A DNA stretch of 64,000 nt from Phycisphaerales bacterium (GTDB lineage: Bacteria > Planctomycetota > Phycisphaerae > Phycisphaerales > UBA1924), in the NCBI GenBank assembly GCA_020846975.1, contig JADLCX010000030.1:21417-85416 (forward strand), written 5' to 3'. Made by a program: the position numbers and the translations under genes. Positions 44,217 through 53,519 of the stretch are shown in pieces; within the stretch, counting starts at the first letter, position 1; the number at the start of each line of letters is the position of its first letter. Below the pieces are notes generated by a model. It was not told the origin of the DNA, searched no databases, and saw only the letters and a list, made by a program, of their open reading frames with translations.

Positions 44217-44872
44217 GCGGCTTCATCCCGCGACGCGGCCCGCCTCCGCGCCAACAGCACCTCGACCGCCATCGGGATGCACGACACCACGATGATCCCC
44301 ACGATCACCAGCTCGAAGTTGTTCTTCACGACCTCGAAGTTCCCGAAGAAGTAGCCCGCGCCCACGCACACCAGCACCCAAGCCCCGGCCCCGACGATGT
44401 TGTAGAGCACGAACTTCCCGTAACTCATCGCGCCCATCCCCGCCACGAACGGCGCAAACGTCCGCACGATCGGAACGAACCGCGCCAGGATGATCGTCTT
44501 GCCCCCGTACTTCTCGAAGAACTCGTGCGTCCGGTCCAGGTGCTTCTGCTTGATCAAACGGACCCTCTGGCCCCGCGCCATCCGCGGCCCCAGGAACTTC
44601 CCGATGTGGTAGTTCACCGCATCGCCGATCACCGCCGCGGCGAACAGCACGAGGGACACCAGCCACACGTCAAAGCTCCCCCGCGCCCCCAGCGCGCCCA
44701 CCGCGAACAGCAGCGAATCCCCCGGCAGGAACGGAAGAAACACCAGCCCCGTCTCCGCGAACACGATCGCGAACAGGATCGCGTACGTCCACGCACCGTA
44801 ATCGCGGATGAACCCTTCGAGGTGCTCGGGCAGGTGCGTGAAGAAGTGGATGAACTGCTGGACGAGGTCCAT
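44183..44872 (-). CDS. DedA-family membrane protein
   Basis: 229 aa from ATG 44872. DedA/SNARE-associated motifs: FAETGLVFLPFLPGDSLLF, GDAVNYHIGKFLG, FFEKYGGKTIILARFVPIVR and FAPFVAGMGAMSYGKF, with 4-6 membrane segments. DedA proteins act in lipid (undecaprenyl-phosphate or phosphatidylethanolamine) transport across the membrane. The last 30 residues are charged and overlap, in the opposite strand, the end of the metallo-hydrolase gene. Confidence 0.92.
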   Translation of the reverse strand: MDLVQQFIHFFTHLPEHLEGFIRDYGAWTYAILFAIVFAETGLVFLPFLPGDSLLFAVGALGARGSFDVWLVSLVLFAAAVIGDAVNYHIGKFLGPRMARGQRVRLIKQKHLDRTHEFFEKYGGKTIILARFVPIVRTFAPFVAGMGAMSYGKFVLYNIVGAGAWVLVCVGAGYFFGNFEVVKNNFELVIVGIIVVSCIPMAVEVLLARRRAASRDEAAQRAPGSSDQT

Positions 44873-44990
44873 GGGCCGCAACGATACACCCCGGCACAGC
44901 CGAGGGCACAGGACCAGTGCCACGCCGCACGGGGCCGGCGCAAGCCGCCGGGTATCTCCGACCGCCTGCGCGGCTCGGCTCTACGGAGAC

Positions 44991-45965
44991 TCAATACGCC
45001 AAACACTGGTGAATGCTCTCTCCGATCCTCTTCGCGTCGGGCAGGTACTCGAGCTCCAGCTTGTAATAGGGCATCACCGTGTCGAAGCCGCACACGCGCT
45101 GGACGGGGGCTTCGAGGTTGAGGAAGCACCGCTCCTGGATGATCGTCGCGATCTCCGCGCCGAAGCCCGCGGTCTTGGGGGCCTCGTGCACGATCACGCA
45201 CCGGCCGGTCTTCTCGACGCTCTGGGCGATGCACTGGATGTCGATCGGGTAGATCGTCCGCAGGTCGATCATCTCGACCGAGATGTCTTCGGGCAGGTTG
45301 TCGAGGGCTTCAAGGCACTGCGTCACCGTCGCGCCCCACGAGATGAGGGTGAGGTCGTTGCCCTCGGTGATGATCTTGGCCTTGCCGATCGGCACGGTGT
45401 ACTCGTCCTCGGGAACCTCTTCGCGGAAGGCCCGGTAGATGCGCTTGGGCTCGAAGAACATCACCGGGTCTGGGTCGCGGATGGCGGAGATGAGCAGGCC
45501 CTTGGCGTCGTACGGCGTGCTCGGCATGACAACCTTGAGCCCCGGTGTGTGGGCGTAGATCGCCTCGGGCGAGTCGCTGTGAAGTTCGGGGGCGTGGATG
45601 CCGCCGCCGACGGGGATGCGGATGGTGAGCGGGATGGTGATCGCCCCGCGCGAGCGCGTGCGGTAGCGGGCCGCGTGGTTGACCAGTTGGTCGTAGGCAG
45701 GGCCGAGGAACCCCTCGAACTGGATCTCGGGGATCGGCCTCATCCCGGCCATCGCCAAGCCGATCGCGGTGCCCATGATGCCCGATTCGGCCAGCGGCGT
45801 ATCGACGACGCGCTCGGCCCCGAAGCGAGCCTGGAGCCCCTCGGTCACGCGGAAGACGCCGCCGTTCTTGCCGACATCCTCGCCGAGCAGGATGATGCGC
45901 GGGTCGGCCTCCATCTCCTGGGTGAGGGCGAGGTTGATGGCCTGGACAAGGGTGAGGTTCGCCAT
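44991..45965 (-). CDS. pdhB: Pyruvate (2-oxoacid) dehydrogenase E1 beta subunit
   Basis: 324 aa, full length for the family. MANLTLVQAINLALTQEMEA, LGEDVGKNGGVFRVTEGLQ, DTPLAESGIMGTAIGLAMAG, EIQFEGFLGPAYDQLVNHAA, GGGIHAPELHSDSPEAIYAH and HEAPKTAGFGAEIA are the conserved E1-beta segments. With E1-alpha it binds thiamine diphosphate and decarboxylates the 2-oxoacid. E1-alpha, E2 and E3 genes are absent nearby: upstream is an RbsC-like permease and downstream DedA. Pyruvate is the likeliest substrate; branched-chain 2-oxoacids remain possible. Confidence 0.93.
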   Translation of the reverse strand: MANLTLVQAINLALTQEMEADPRIILLGEDVGKNGGVFRVTEGLQARFGAERVVDTPLAESGIMGTAIGLAMAGMRPIPEIQFEGFLGPAYDQLVNHAARYRTRSRGAITIPLTIRIPVGGGIHAPELHSDSPEAIYAHTPGLKVVMPSTPYDAKGLLISAIRDPDPVMFFEPKRIYRAFREEVPEDEYTVPIGKAKIITEGNDLTLISWGATVTQCLEALDNLPEDISVEMIDLRTIYPIDIQCIAQSVEKTGRCVIVHEAPKTAGFGAEIATIIQERCFLNLEAPVQRVCGFDTVMPYYKLELEYLPDAKRIGESIHQCLAY

Positions 45966-45994
45966 GCCCAGAGCATAGCCGAGCACGGACCAGA

Positions 45995-47209
45995 TCAACG
46001 CCCGGACAGGCGCCCCTTGGCCTGGTCGAGCACGACGGCCACGACGATCGCCGCGCCCATGACCACCTGCGAGTAGTTCTGGTTGATGTCGAGGATGACC
46101 AGGGCGTTGTCGATGAGCTGGACGAGGATGGCCCCCAGCACCGCCCCGATCGCGCTCCCGCGCCCGCCCGAGAGCGAGGCCCCGCCGATGACCGCCGCGG
46201 CGATCACCTTGAGTTCGTACCCGTTGCCGGCGTTGTTCTCCGCGCTCGCGAAGTAGCCGAGGTAGATGCACCCGGCGAGGCCGGCGAGCATCCCGTTGAT
46301 CGTGTAGACAGCGACCTTCACGCGCCCGACGCCGATGCCGGCGTACCGGGCCGCGGTTTCGTTGCCGCCGATGGCGTAGACCTGCCGGCCGAAGACGGTG
46401 CGGCTGAGGACGAACATCCCCGCCGCGGCGATGGCGAGCATGATGAGCGTGGGCACCGGATAGACGCCGCCGGCCTGGAGCTTGAAGAAGTCGCGCTGGA
46501 GCGACTCGGGCTCGACGCCGATGGTCTGGGCGCCCGAGATCAGGAGCACGACGCCGCGGAAGATCGCCATCGTGCCGAGGCTGATGACGAACGGATGGAC
46601 GCGCAGGGCGACGCTGGCCGCGCCGTTGGCGAACCCGCACGCGCCGCCGATGCCGCAGCAGACGGCCAGCGCGGTCAGGACGGTCGGCACGACGCCCGAA
46701 CTCGCGCCGAGCTGGTTGACGGCCATCGCGCCCACGAGCGCGGCCAGCGCGTAGATCGAGCCGATCGAGAGGTCGATGCCCGCGAGGATGATGACCGCGG
46801 TCATCCCCACGGCCATCACCGCGAAGTAGCTCGCGTTGGTCGTCTGGATGACCAGGTTTTCCTTGTTAAGGAACCTGCTGATCTCGGTGATGCCCTGCGC
46901 GGCACGGACCGCGCCGGGGTTGGCGGGGTCGGCATCCGGGATGCGCCAGGTCCGCGTCGAACGGTGCGACGATTCGCGGCCGTCGGTCGTCCTGACCGTG
47001 AGCACGCTGGCATCGCCTTCATCTCGCACGGCCGCCGTGGCGCCGGCGGGGATGTCGATGTCCACGACCGCGCGCTTGGATCCTCCGAAAATCGTCAGGG
47101 CCGCCATCAGGAGGATGATGACGAGCACCAGCCCCGACTCCTGCGCCGAGAACAGCCGCTTGAGCCAGGAGCGCGGGGCGGTCGTGTGTGCGGAGTTCGA
47201 GGGGGTCAC
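45995..47209 (-). CDS. RbsC-type sugar ABC permease with unusual periplasmic insert
   Basis: 404 aa, GTG start. The C-terminal 290 residues are a normal BPD_transp_2 (RbsC/XylH) permease: VMAVGMTAVIILAGIDLSIG, VHPFVISLGTMAIFRGVVLL, GRQVYAIGGNETAARYAGI and IGGASLSGGRGSAIG. Between the first helix (LVLVIILLMAALTIFGG) and the second lies about 80 residues of soluble sequence (VDIDIPAGATAAVRDEGDAS ... STRTWRIPDADPANPG), not present in E. coli RbsC (about 320 aa). The ATPase and binding protein are not adjacent. Only 29 bp separate it from pdhB. Confidence 0.9.
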   Translation of the reverse strand: MTPSNSAHTTAPRSWLKRLFSAQESGLVLVIILLMAALTIFGGSKRAVVDIDIPAGATAAVRDEGDASVLTVRTTDGRESSHRSTRTWRIPDADPANPGAVRAAQGITEISRFLNKENLVIQTTNASYFAVMAVGMTAVIILAGIDLSIGSIYALAALVGAMAVNQLGASSGVVPTVLTALAVCCGIGGACGFANGAASVALRVHPFVISLGTMAIFRGVVLLISGAQTIGVEPESLQRDFFKLQAGGVYPVPTLIMLAIAAAGMFVLSRTVFGRQVYAIGGNETAARYAGIGVGRVKVAVYTINGMLAGLAGCIYLGYFASAENNAGNGYELKVIAAAVIGGASLSGGRGSAIGAVLGAILVQLIDNALVILDINQNYSQVVMGAAIVVAVVLDQAKGRLSGR

Positions 47210-47242
47210 GGGGCCGATGATACAGCGCTGCGGGCGCGGAGA

Positions 47243-48163
47243 TCAGTCGATGGATTGCAGGCGACCGCTTCGGCCGGGGCGGATCACGTCCACGCTGTCG
47301 GGGTTGATGCGGGTCGGATCGCCGTTGATGAATCGCGTGAAGAAGTGGGCCGCGAAACTGCCGGTGACAAACTCGGCGTGACCGTCGGTGAAGGCGAAGT
47401 TCGCGCCCTCCTTGCCGTGGTTGTCGTCGGCGGCGTAGTTGTTGGAACGCGGGCGGACGCCGGCGGCGGCGGCGTCGCCGTCGTCGCCGTACCAGGCGCG
47501 GAGGCCGTTGTCGTACCCGTTGGTTTCATCGCCCCAGAGGGGAACGGGCTTGACGAGCACCGGCTCATCGGCCTGGAAGCCGGCGATGTAGAGGTACGAG
47601 ATGTTGTACGAGGCGACTTCCTGGCGCGAGCCGGGGGGCTTGGGCGTCTTGATAGTGCCCGCGCCGTAGGCGGTCGCACCGCCGGAATAGAAGCGATCGA
47701 TCTTGTCGGAGGGGCAGTGGAGCACGCCGTACCCGTCGAGGTAGTCGGCGAGGATCGGGTTGCGCACGCCGCTGACGTTGTTGTACGCGATGTAGGGCAG
47801 GCCGCCGGTCACACCGCCGCCGTAACCGAGCGATGCACCGTCGCCGTTCTGTTCGAGGCTGAACATACCCGCGACGCCGCCGTGCAGGTACTGGCCCTGA
47901 CCGGGCGCCGAATCGAACAAGGTCGCGAACGAACGTGCCGGCTGGACCGGGTACCAGTCCTTGTTGTCCTTGGCGTAGAAGTTCATCGCGAGGCTGACCT
48001 GGCGGACGTTGCTGAGGCAGGCGGTGCGCTTGGAGGCTTCGCGAGCCTTGCCGAGCGCGGGGAGCAGGATGGCGATCAGCAGCGCGATGATCGCGATGAC
48101 CACGAGAAGTTCGATCAGCGTGAAGGCGGGATTGCGGCGGCCGAGGCTGCGGGTGTATGTCAT
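47243..48163 (-). CDS. Prepilin-type pseudopilin (H-X9-DG-like planctomycete family)
   Basis: 306 aa. It begins with a class III signal ([20 protein letters not shown]); cleavage is expected between Ala13 and Phe14, followed by the hydrophobic pilin helix ([17 protein letters not shown]). The rest is a soluble domain with [20 protein letters not shown] near its start and [13 protein letters not shown] near the end, a motif set typical of the numerous secreted type II-like pseudopilins of planctomycetes. Function beyond export or assembly by a type II/IV machinery is unknown. It lies 33 bp upstream of the RbsC-like gene, so co-transcription is possible. Confidence 0.9.
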   Translation of the reverse strand: MTYTRSLGRRNPAFTLIELLVVIAIIALLIAILLPALGKAREASKRTACLSNVRQVSLAMNFYAKDNKDWYPVQPARSFATLFDSAPGQGQYLHGGVAGMFSLEQNGDGASLGYGGGVTGGLPYIAYNNVSGVRNPILADYLDGYGVLHCPSDKIDRFYSGGATAYGAGTIKTPKPPGSRQEVASYNISYLYIAGFQADEPVLVKPVPLWGDETNGYDNGLRAWYGDDGDAAAAGVRPRSNNYAADDNHGKEGANFAFTDGHAEFVTGSFAAHFFTRFINGDPTRINPDSVDVIRPGRSGRLQSID

Positions 48164-48620
48164 GGGCTTCTCGTGCTGTGCGCTGTCGCGCGTCAAGCCG
48201 AAGTGAAAGAGCTCGTAAACGCTTGTGTCGGACCCCGGCCCCAGTCATCCACCGGTCCGAATCCCCCAGCCTGACATCGAAGTGTACATGCTAGCGTCGC
48301 TCCAACCAATACGCTTACATCGCCCGATGGCTGCACCGTACGCGGGAGTAGGCCAGGTTGGCGAGGCGCGGCGAAGGGTACGGGATTCTCCATTTTGACA
48401 GCCGTACGCGGCTCACCCAAAGAGGGTGGCCAGAAGGGCGAGGCGGGGCGAGCAACCCCGACAAGAGTCGCAAAGAGGGCTTGGTCGTCCTAGCCCAGTG
48501 TTGTATGCTTTCAGGCTGCGAGTTGGGCGTCTGCGCGTGCGGGTGTTGCTGCGCGGCCGGATTCGGCAGGGACGCGAACGGTCGCGAGGTCCTTGAGACC
48601 CTTTATCGGAGAGTGATGTG
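48164..48620. other. Divergent intergenic region with one promoter candidate
   Basis: 457 bp between the pseudopilin gene and the fifth dockerin gene. A sigma70-like promoter is seen at 48481-48509; nothing else is recognised. Confidence 0.5.
48481..48509 (+). promoter_or_regulatory. Sigma70-like promoter before the duplicated-module dockerin gene
   Basis: TTGGTC (48481-48486), 17-bp spacer and TATGCT (48504-48509), about 110 bp upstream of the ATG at 48621. Confidence 0.4.
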
Positions 48621-51071
48621 ATGAAGCACGTTTCGTGTACAGCCGCGGCGGCGTTGCTGCTGGCGGCGACGGCTACGGCCCTCGGCCAGGCCCCCGTTGT
48701 GGATGGGACCCGTGATGCGTCGTACGGCGCGGCGCTGTACGTGAATACCGCCAACCCGACGGGATTTGGCGACAACGTTCCCGGCAACTTCGAGTGCAGC
48801 AGCTTCGGCTCCGGCATGCAGTTGGCGATCAACAACTCCAACATCCTCGGCGTGCCCGCCGGACCGGGCGCGTGTGTCGCCTCGGGCGCGGGTATCACGA
48901 CGGGTATCGAGATCAAGATCCCGTTCTCGGCGATCAACAACCCGACCGACGCCACGATTCGCATCGCGGGCTTCGTGATCGCGCAGGACCACAGTTTCCT
49001 GTCGAACCAGGTCATCGGCGGTTCGACCACGTGCCTGGCGGCCAACCTCGGCGATCCGCGCGCAACATCGTTCGATGACGCGGATGCCGGCGGCATCGCC
49101 GGCGATCAGTTCGTCACCGTTGCCAATGGCGCGGATACCGACCCCGCCGGTCCGGTGATCGACGGCACGCTGGATGCCGGCTTCTGGACCACGCCCGCGC
49201 TGTGGGTGAGCACCACCGAGACACTTTTCGGCGATAATAACCTGGGGCTGCCGAGCGGTTGCAACGGCAACGAGATCGACGCGATTTACGCTCGCGTGGT
49301 GACCGTCGGCGGCGAGAAGTCGCTGTACGTCTTCCTCACCGGCAACCTTGCCAGCGATTTCAGCAAGATCTGGCTGTTCTTTGATACCGCCGCGGGTCAG
49401 GGTCAGAACCGCCTGCTCGGAAACAATCCCAACCTGGACTTCAACGGGCTGAACCGTCTGGGTGAGTTTCCGGTCGGCACGGGCGGCAACGGGCTGAAGT
49501 TTGATGCCGGGTTCGATTGCGATTACGCCCTGACCTGCACGAACGGGAACAATCCCGTTAACACTTTCGCCAACATCGGTGAGACGACCACGACGGGCGG
49601 CGGCCAGGGGCGATTCGTCGGTCAGGCGGTGAACCCTGCTCCGATTGTCGTTTCGCCGTGCGTGCCCACGCCGCTTCCCGTCCCCAGCCCCGACAAGGCC
49701 TATGGCAGCGAGATCGACGCGATCTACGCCAAGGCTTGCGGGAACTACCTGCACGTGTTCATCGCCGGCAACCTGGAAGTGAACGGCAACAAACTCGACA
49801 TCTTCTTCGATGTCGATGGCGCGGCGGGCGGGCAGCAGACGCTGCGGGCCGACAACGTCGGCGTCGGGTTCAACGGCCTGAACCGCATGGGCGCCGGCAA
49901 CGGCGGTCCCGGCCTGACGTTCGACTCGGGCTTCACCGCTGACTACTGGGTGACGTACCGCAACGAGGGCGCGGGCGTGAACGACGCCGCGTACCACGGT
50001 TCCGAGGCCGCGTTCCTCCGCGCCACCGGCGCGCAGGGCGATGCGGTTTCCGCGCAGGGCCTGCTCGATTACGGCTCGTTCACCGCCGGCCCGAAGGCCT
50101 CGACAAACCCGCTGGTCTACGACGGCACGTTCTGCGTGCGCGACAACGCGGGCACTTGCCAGCCCAACGGCTTTGGCGGACCCTTCAACCCGTCGAGCGT
50201 GGTCGGAATCGACGTGCAGGGCGACCTGCTCGGCGCGTTCAACACGCTGACGGTTCTGCCCGAGGTGTTTTCCTCGTTCGCGCCTCGGCTGATCAGCCCC
50301 CTGATCAACTTCTGTATCGACCCGCCGGACTGCACGTCGCCCGACCTGGCTGTCGCGGGGTCGCTCGATCCGCTGGGCACCGCCAACGGCCGTCCGAACC
50401 TGACGATCCCCGGCCTGGTCTCGATGACGATCGACAACAACAACATCGCGGGCGTGACCGACACGACCGCGACCGGCGGCGAACTGGTGACGACGGGCTA
50501 CGAGCTGCGCATCCGGCTGGATGAACTCGGTTGGGACGGCACCTCGCCGATCAAGATCTGCGCGTTCGTCAATGGCGGCGGGCACGACTTCCTGTCGAAC
50601 CAGGTCTCGGGCGGTCTCCCGGCTGGCACGGTCAATCTGGGCGACCCGCAGGCGGTGAACTTCGACGACACGACCGGCGGCATCGCCGGCAACCAGTTTG
50701 TCTCGGTGACGTACACCACCTCGTGCGACCCGGTCGTGACCACCGGCGCGTGCTGCTGCGGCTCGAACTGCTCCGTCACCACGTCGGAGGCCTGCACAGG
50801 CGTCAACCTCGCCTACGCGGGCAACGGCACGGCGTGCACACCCTTCAGCACGACCGTCCCCTGCTGCCGCGGCAACTTCAACAAGTCGGCTCCCGGCCCC
50901 GGCGCTCCCGGCGGCGTGAGCGTGCAGGACATCTTCGACTTCCTGTCGGCCTACTTCAGCAGCGACCCGTGCGCCAACGCGAACGACAGCACCCCTGGCC
51001 CGGGCGCGCCCAACGGCGTCTCGGTGCAGGACATCTTCGACTTCCTGTCGGCGTACTTCGGCGGCTGCTGA
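48621..51071 (+). CDS. Secreted duplicated-module protein with two atypical GC-type dockerin repeats
   Basis: 816 aa. The ATG 48621 follows GGAGAG and opens a signal peptide (HVSCTAAAALLLAATATALG). Two types of internal module are repeated: one around V(V/I)DGT-x-D, then NEIDAIYARV / SEIDAIYAKA with (V/F)(F/I)(L/A)(T/G)GNL and NGLNRLGEF/NGLNRMGAG, and one around TGIEIKIPFSAI / TGYELRIRLDEL followed by D-x-x-FLSNQV-x-GG. At the end are two dockerin-like repeats (GVSVQDIFDFLSAYF twice) in which the calcium loop carries the insert PGPGAP(G/N)G. It is exported; function unknown. A strong terminator follows. Confidence 0.87.
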   Translation: MKHVSCTAAAALLLAATATALGQAPVVDGTRDASYGAALYVNTANPTGFGDNVPGNFECSSFGSGMQLAINNSNILGVPAGPGACVASGAGITTGIEIKIPFSAINNPTDATIRIAGFVIAQDHSFLSNQVIGGSTTCLAANLGDPRATSFDDADAGGIAGDQFVTVANGADTDPAGPVIDGTLDAGFWTTPALWVSTTETLFGDNNLGLPSGCNGNEIDAIYARVVTVGGEKSLYVFLTGNLASDFSKIWLFFDTAAGQGQNRLLGNNPNLDFNGLNRLGEFPVGTGGNGLKFDAGFDCDYALTCTNGNNPVNTFANIGETTTTGGGQGRFVGQAVNPAPIVVSPCVPTPLPVPSPDKAYGSEIDAIYAKACGNYLHVFIAGNLEVNGNKLDIFFDVDGAAGGQQTLRADNVGVGFNGLNRMGAGNGGPGLTFDSGFTADYWVTYRNEGAGVNDAAYHGSEAAFLRATGAQGDAVSAQGLLDYGSFTAGPKASTNPLVYDGTFCVRDNAGTCQPNGFGGPFNPSSVVGIDVQGDLLGAFNTLTVLPEVFSSFAPRLISPLINFCIDPPDCTSPDLAVAGSLDPLGTANGRPNLTIPGLVSMTIDNNNIAGVTDTTATGGELVTTGYELRIRLDELGWDGTSPIKICAFVNGGGHDFLSNQVSGGLPAGTVNLGDPQAVNFDDTTGGIAGNQFVSVTYTTSCDPVVTTGACCCGSNCSVTTSEACTGVNLAYAGNGTACTPFSTTVPCCRGNFNKSAPGPGAPGGVSVQDIFDFLSAYFSSDPCANANDSTPGPGAPNGVSVQDIFDFLSAYFGGC

Positions 51072-51117
51072 GTCTTCGGCTGGCTTGTCGCAAGTCGAGA
51101 GCATCGGTTGATTCCGG

Positions 51118-51147
51118 GCGACCCCGCATGTGCGGGGTCGCTTTTTT
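51118..51147 (+). terminator. Rho-independent terminator after the duplicated-module dockerin gene
   Basis: 11-bp perfect stem GCGACCCCGCA/TGCGGGGTCGC closing on TG, followed by TTTTTT (51142-51147), 46 bp after the stop codon. Confidence 0.9.
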
Positions 51148-52029
51148 GTCTGGACGGAGTGGGGCTCGGGTGTGGGTGGCTCTTGGCGTGCTTTGGGGAT
51201 CGCGAGTTCCCCGGCCTCCTCCTGCCTCATGGCTGCGCCACGGGGCGGTCCTACCCCTTCGGGGGAGGTGGCGAGGCGTCCGTGGTGGTCGAGGAGATCG
51301 AGGCGGATGGTGGCGGGGTTGGTGTGCATGGGTGGGCCTCGCGACTGCGAGAAGAGGGGAGCGGGTCGGAGAGCCGCGATGCCGGGAGGCTCCCTCACAG
51401 ATAGGGGCGATCGGCCGGATCTGTGCCGCACAAATCGGGTCGTGCTGAGTGCGGAAAATGCCGCAAGTCGTTGTGGGGCAGGGAGTTGAAAAATTTGTCA
51501 AAATCCGCGCGGGGTGGGTGATCGCGTGCGCCGGCGCGCGCGCGCCGGATGACAAAGCCTTGTGGGAGAAGAGGTTGCGTGGCGCTCTTTTCGCCGTGCT
51601 CGGGGCGAGAGGGAACGCGAAAACGCTGGAATTCGAGGGAGTTTGGTCGCGTACGGGGCGCGCGAAGGGGGCGGTGTTGCGCGGGACGTGGAGTTCGGGG
51701 GAGTTGCGAAGAGGGGGTGTCGCGGAAAGCCGCAAAAAAGCGGTAACTCGGAGGGAGCAGAGGAGAGCGGAGGACTCAGAGGAAGGCGGGAGGAGAGAGG
51801 GGGGGCGGCGTTGCGCGCGAGGGGGTGGGTGGTGGTTCTTGGGTCGGTTTGTGGGGAAGTGAGGTCGCGCCCGCTTCCTGACGATCGAAGTTTGCGCTGC
51901 GGGGGCGCGGGGCCGCTTGCTGACGCGCGCGGTTCGGCGGCTGGTTCGCTGGGGTGAGGCGATGGTGAGGTGGGGTGAGGATGCGAGTACGATCGCCGCG
52001 GTGGGAGGCTGGGTGAGGAAGCGCAGGAG
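51148..52029. other. Long G-rich intergenic region, no gene recognised
   Basis: 882 bp with strong G-over-C bias on the plus strand. Open frames exist on both strands but have Arg/Gly-rich, non-protein-like translations. A purine-rich stretch (51745-51800) and two copies of the 13-mer CCGCTT(C/G)CTGACG at 51871 and 51913 are the only structure seen. Confidence 0.65.
51745..51800 (+). repeat. Purine-rich low-complexity stretch
   Basis: Words GGAGGGAGCAGAGG, GCGGAGGACTCAGAGGAA and GGCGGGAGG; similar in type to 34548-34582. Confidence 0.4.
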
Positions 52030-53502
52030 ATGGGCATGTCGGTGAACGCCGCGTTGGAATGGGTTGGGCGCAACGAGCAGGAGGGGCTTGAGCGTCTGAT
52101 GGGTTGGCTGCGGATTCCGAGCATCAGCACGGACCCGAAGCATCGGGAGGATGTGCGGAAGGCGGCGGACTGGGCGGCGGCGCACCTGCGGGAGTCGGGG
52201 CTGCGGATCGAGGTGTGTGAGACGGGACAGATGGGCGCGGATGGCCGGGGCTCGGGGCACCCGATCGTGATGGCGTATGCCAACGAGGACGGGGCGGCGG
52301 GGACGGGGAGTGGACCTCACGTGTTGTTCTATGGGCACTACGACGTGCAGCCGGTGGACCCGGTGAACCTGTGGGATTCGCCGCCGTTTGAGCCGCGGAT
52401 GGTGGGCGAGGGAGAGGGGACGGCGGAGACGCCGGGAGCGAGGATCGTGGCGCGAGGTGCGTGTGATGACAAGGGGCAGGTGGCGATGTTCCTGGAGGCT
52501 CTGCGGGCGTGGAAGCACGCTTCGGGGAAGACCGCGGGCGGCGTGCGGTTCACGGTGATGCTGGAAGGAGAGGAGGAGTCGGGGTCGGTGAATCTGGAGG
52601 CGTTTCTGAGGGAGCGAGCGGCGGAGTTGAAGCGGTGCGACGTGTGCCTGATTTCGGACACGGGGATGCTGGGGCGGAAGGTGCCGGCGATTACGTATGG
52701 GGTGCGCGGATTGGTGTACACGGAGGTCACGCTGCACGGCGCGGATCAGGACCTGCATTCGGGGCTGTGGGGCGGGCGGGCGCCGAATCCGAACAACGAT
52801 CTGTGCCGCGTGCTGTCGCAGCTGTGGGATGCGGACGGGCGCGTGACGATCCCGGGGTTCTATGACAAGGTGCGGCCGCTGGGGGAGGACGAGCGGAAGG
52901 CGTGGGCCAAGCTGCCGTTCTCGGTGGTGGAGGCGTTGAAGCGGATCGGGCTTGGGCGCGAGGCGGACCGGGGCGAGGCGGGGTACAGCGCGCTGGAGCG
53001 CGAGTGGGCGAGACCGACGGCGGAGATCAACGGGATCTGCGGCGGGTACACGGGGCCGGGCGCGAAGACGGTGATCCCGGCGCACGCATCGGCGAAGGTG
53101 AGTTTCCGGCTGGTGGCGGACCAGGATCCGGCGGCGATCCGGGACTCGTTCTTTGCGTGGTGCCGGTCGAAGACGCCAGCGGGGTGCCGGTGGGAGTTTC
53201 ACGACCACTCGGGCGGAAACCCCGCGACGGTGGGGACGGGCTCGAAGTATCTCGAGGCCGCGAGCGAGTCGGTGAAGGAGGCGACGGGGATTCGGCCGGT
53301 GCTGGTGAAGAGCGGCGGGTCGATCCCGGTGGCGGGGATGCTGAAATCGATCTGCGGACTCGACACGATCTTCATGGGATTCGGGCTGGACGATGACCGA
53401 GTGCACTCACCGAACGAGAAGTTCGAGGTGGCGTGTTACCGGATGGGGACCAGGTCGCACGTGTGGTTCATCGAGCGGATGAGGCGGATGAGCGGCCATT
53501 GA
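52030..53502 (+). CDS. M20-family metallopeptidase (dipeptidase-like)
   Basis: 490 aa, cytoplasmic (no signal). Start at ATG 52030; an in-frame ATG at 52036 is equally possible. Metal-site motifs: FYGHYDVQP (His103, Asp105), GACDDKGQ, EGEEESGS with the catalytic/bridging acidic pair, DTGM and the C-terminal HSPNEKFEV. The dimerisation (lid) domain, with GLHSG-like DLHSGLWGG and NGICGGYTGPGAKTVIPAHA, is intact. M20 members of this size (CPG2/CNDP-like) cleave dipeptides or acyl-amino acids. Codons end in G far more than in neighbouring operons such as pst. Confidence 0.93.
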   Translation: MGMSVNAALEWVGRNEQEGLERLMGWLRIPSISTDPKHREDVRKAADWAAAHLRESGLRIEVCETGQMGADGRGSGHPIVMAYANEDGAAGTGSGPHVLFYGHYDVQPVDPVNLWDSPPFEPRMVGEGEGTAETPGARIVARGACDDKGQVAMFLEALRAWKHASGKTAGGVRFTVMLEGEEESGSVNLEAFLRERAAELKRCDVCLISDTGMLGRKVPAITYGVRGLVYTEVTLHGADQDLHSGLWGGRAPNPNNDLCRVLSQLWDADGRVTIPGFYDKVRPLGEDERKAWAKLPFSVVEALKRIGLGREADRGEAGYSALEREWARPTAEINGICGGYTGPGAKTVIPAHASAKVSFRLVADQDPAAIRDSFFAWCRSKTPAGCRWEFHDHSGGNPATVGTGSKYLEAASESVKEATGIRPVLVKSGGSIPVAGMLKSICGLDTIFMGFGLDDDRVHSPNEKFEVACYRMGTRSHVWFIERMRRMSGH

Positions 53503-53519
53503 GATCGCGGGACGCGGCC

